Shown here: positions 5,200 to 5,717 of the stretch, in pieces
Numbering within the stretch: position 1 is the first letter of the stretch
Layout: each line of letters opens with the position of its first letter
From: an uncultured Eubacteriales bacterium
GTDB taxonomy: Bacteria; Bacillota; Clostridia; Christensenellales; QALW01
Assembly (NCBI GenBank): GCA_900552055.1
Contig: URYI01000123.1
Span: 1 to 5,717, forward strand
Direction: 5' to 3'
DNA length: 5,717 nt
Position numbers and translations under genes: made by a program
The notes under the pieces: generated by a model
Seen by the model: only the letters and a program-made list of their open reading frames with translations
The model's database searches: none
What the model was told of the DNA's origin: nothing

Positions 5200-5717
5200 A
5201 TGGATAAGTGTAAACCTTTTTTGTTTTATATAACTTTATTTCTGCTGATAGTCGCTATATGTGTGAATGCACCACATTATGATTTTGATTTATGGGCAAG
5301 GTTAATAGCAGGAATGGGTGTTGTTGACGGCGGGCATGTTTTAAAACAGGACTTTCTCTCTTACACGCCTACACATATCTGGTATGACCATGAATACGGC
5401 TCCGGTATAGTGTTTTATTCTTTCTTAAAACTATTTGGACCATACAGCCTTATCATTCTGGAAATCATTTTATACTTTGGAATATTTTTTACTGCCTCCA
5501 GAGTTATTAAGCTGGGAAATAATATTTGTCCATACAACATATTGTTTTATCTTTTCCCTGTTATGGCTCTGGTTGAAAACTTCAACAATCCTATAAGATG
5601 CCACCTGTTCAGCTTTTTACTTTTTGCCGTTTTTATTTACATTCTAGAACTTGCAAGAAAAGGAAATAACAAACCGTTGTTTTTAATCCCTTTGCTGGTA
5701 ATCCTCTGGAATAATTT
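5200..5717 (+). CDS. Polytopic membrane protein, GT-C glycosyltransferase-like, N-terminal part
   Basis: The reading frame opens at ATG 5200 and runs without a stop to the window edge, giving 172 codons of a longer protein. A hydrophobic helix at about residues 6-22 is followed by a loop with DFDLWAR (28-34), DFLSYTP (51-57) and WYDHE (61-65). Further hydrophobic segments lie at about 82-99, 112-126, 136-150 and 159-170. An acidic D-x-D/W motif in the first outer loop followed by a D-F-x-S-Y-T and a D-H-E motif recalls GT-C-fold, lipid-linked-sugar glycosyltransferases of the GT39/ArnT kind. The assignment is an inference and the catalytic part may lie outside the window. No ribosome-binding site is seen before the ATG, which is 17 bases beyond the terminator. 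TAAAAT at 5187-5192 is a possible -10, so the message may be leaderless. GC content is low, like the HEAT-like gene. Confidence 0.7.
   Translation, partial: MDKCKPFLFYITLFLLIVAICVNAPHYDFDLWARLIAGMGVVDGGHVLKQDFLSYTPTHIWYDHEYGSGIVFYSFLKLFGPYSLIILEIILYFGIFFTASRVIKLGNNICPYNILFYLFPVMALVENFNNPIRCHLFSFLLFAVFIYILELARKGNNKPLFLIPLLVILWNN

Overview
The window looks like two compositionally different blocks. Positions 1 to about 4780 are close to 50% GC by hand count of sample lines. They carry four clear genes, all on the minus strand, with Clostridia-like (Bacillota) protein features. From about 4780 to the right end the DNA falls to roughly one third GC and the genes run on the plus strand. No rRNA, tRNA, CRISPR array or transposase is visible.

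Reading the minus-strand block in its direction of transcription, from right to left: an SDR-family reductase (3982-4719) closely matches EF-P 5-aminopentanone reductase (YmfI type), the last step of EF-P lysine modification in Bacillus-type systems. A terminator-like hairpin follows it. A 480-base gap (3502-3981) has no convincing gene but several nested inverted repeats and one weak 47-codon ORF. Next comes an alpha/beta hydrolase with a complete catalytic triad (2794-3501). A 168-base gap then holds a promoter overlain by two short palindromes. It leads into a probable two-gene operon. The first gene (1888-2625) fuses an N-terminal HEPN-like domain with an RNxxxH motif to a CBS pair. Sixteen bases on, the second gene (189-1871) encodes a single-pass membrane protein with an extracytoplasmic beta-propeller. 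A strong terminator closes the operon at 106-143. Beyond it lies a very compact 69-base cloverleaf of perfect inverted repeats (1-69), the most striking non-coding structure here.

The right block has a divergent promoter region (4761-4808), a 94-residue HEAT-like helical protein (4844-5128), a clean terminator, and the start of a polytopic membrane protein resembling GT-C-type glycosyltransferases (5200 to the window end). This last gene runs off the window.

The HEPN-CBS and beta-propeller pair suggests a nucleotide-sensing cytoplasmic protein co-expressed with a membrane-anchored sensor or scaffold. That link rests on gene arrangement alone. The composition change near 4780 may reflect horizontal transfer or a chimeric metagenomic contig.
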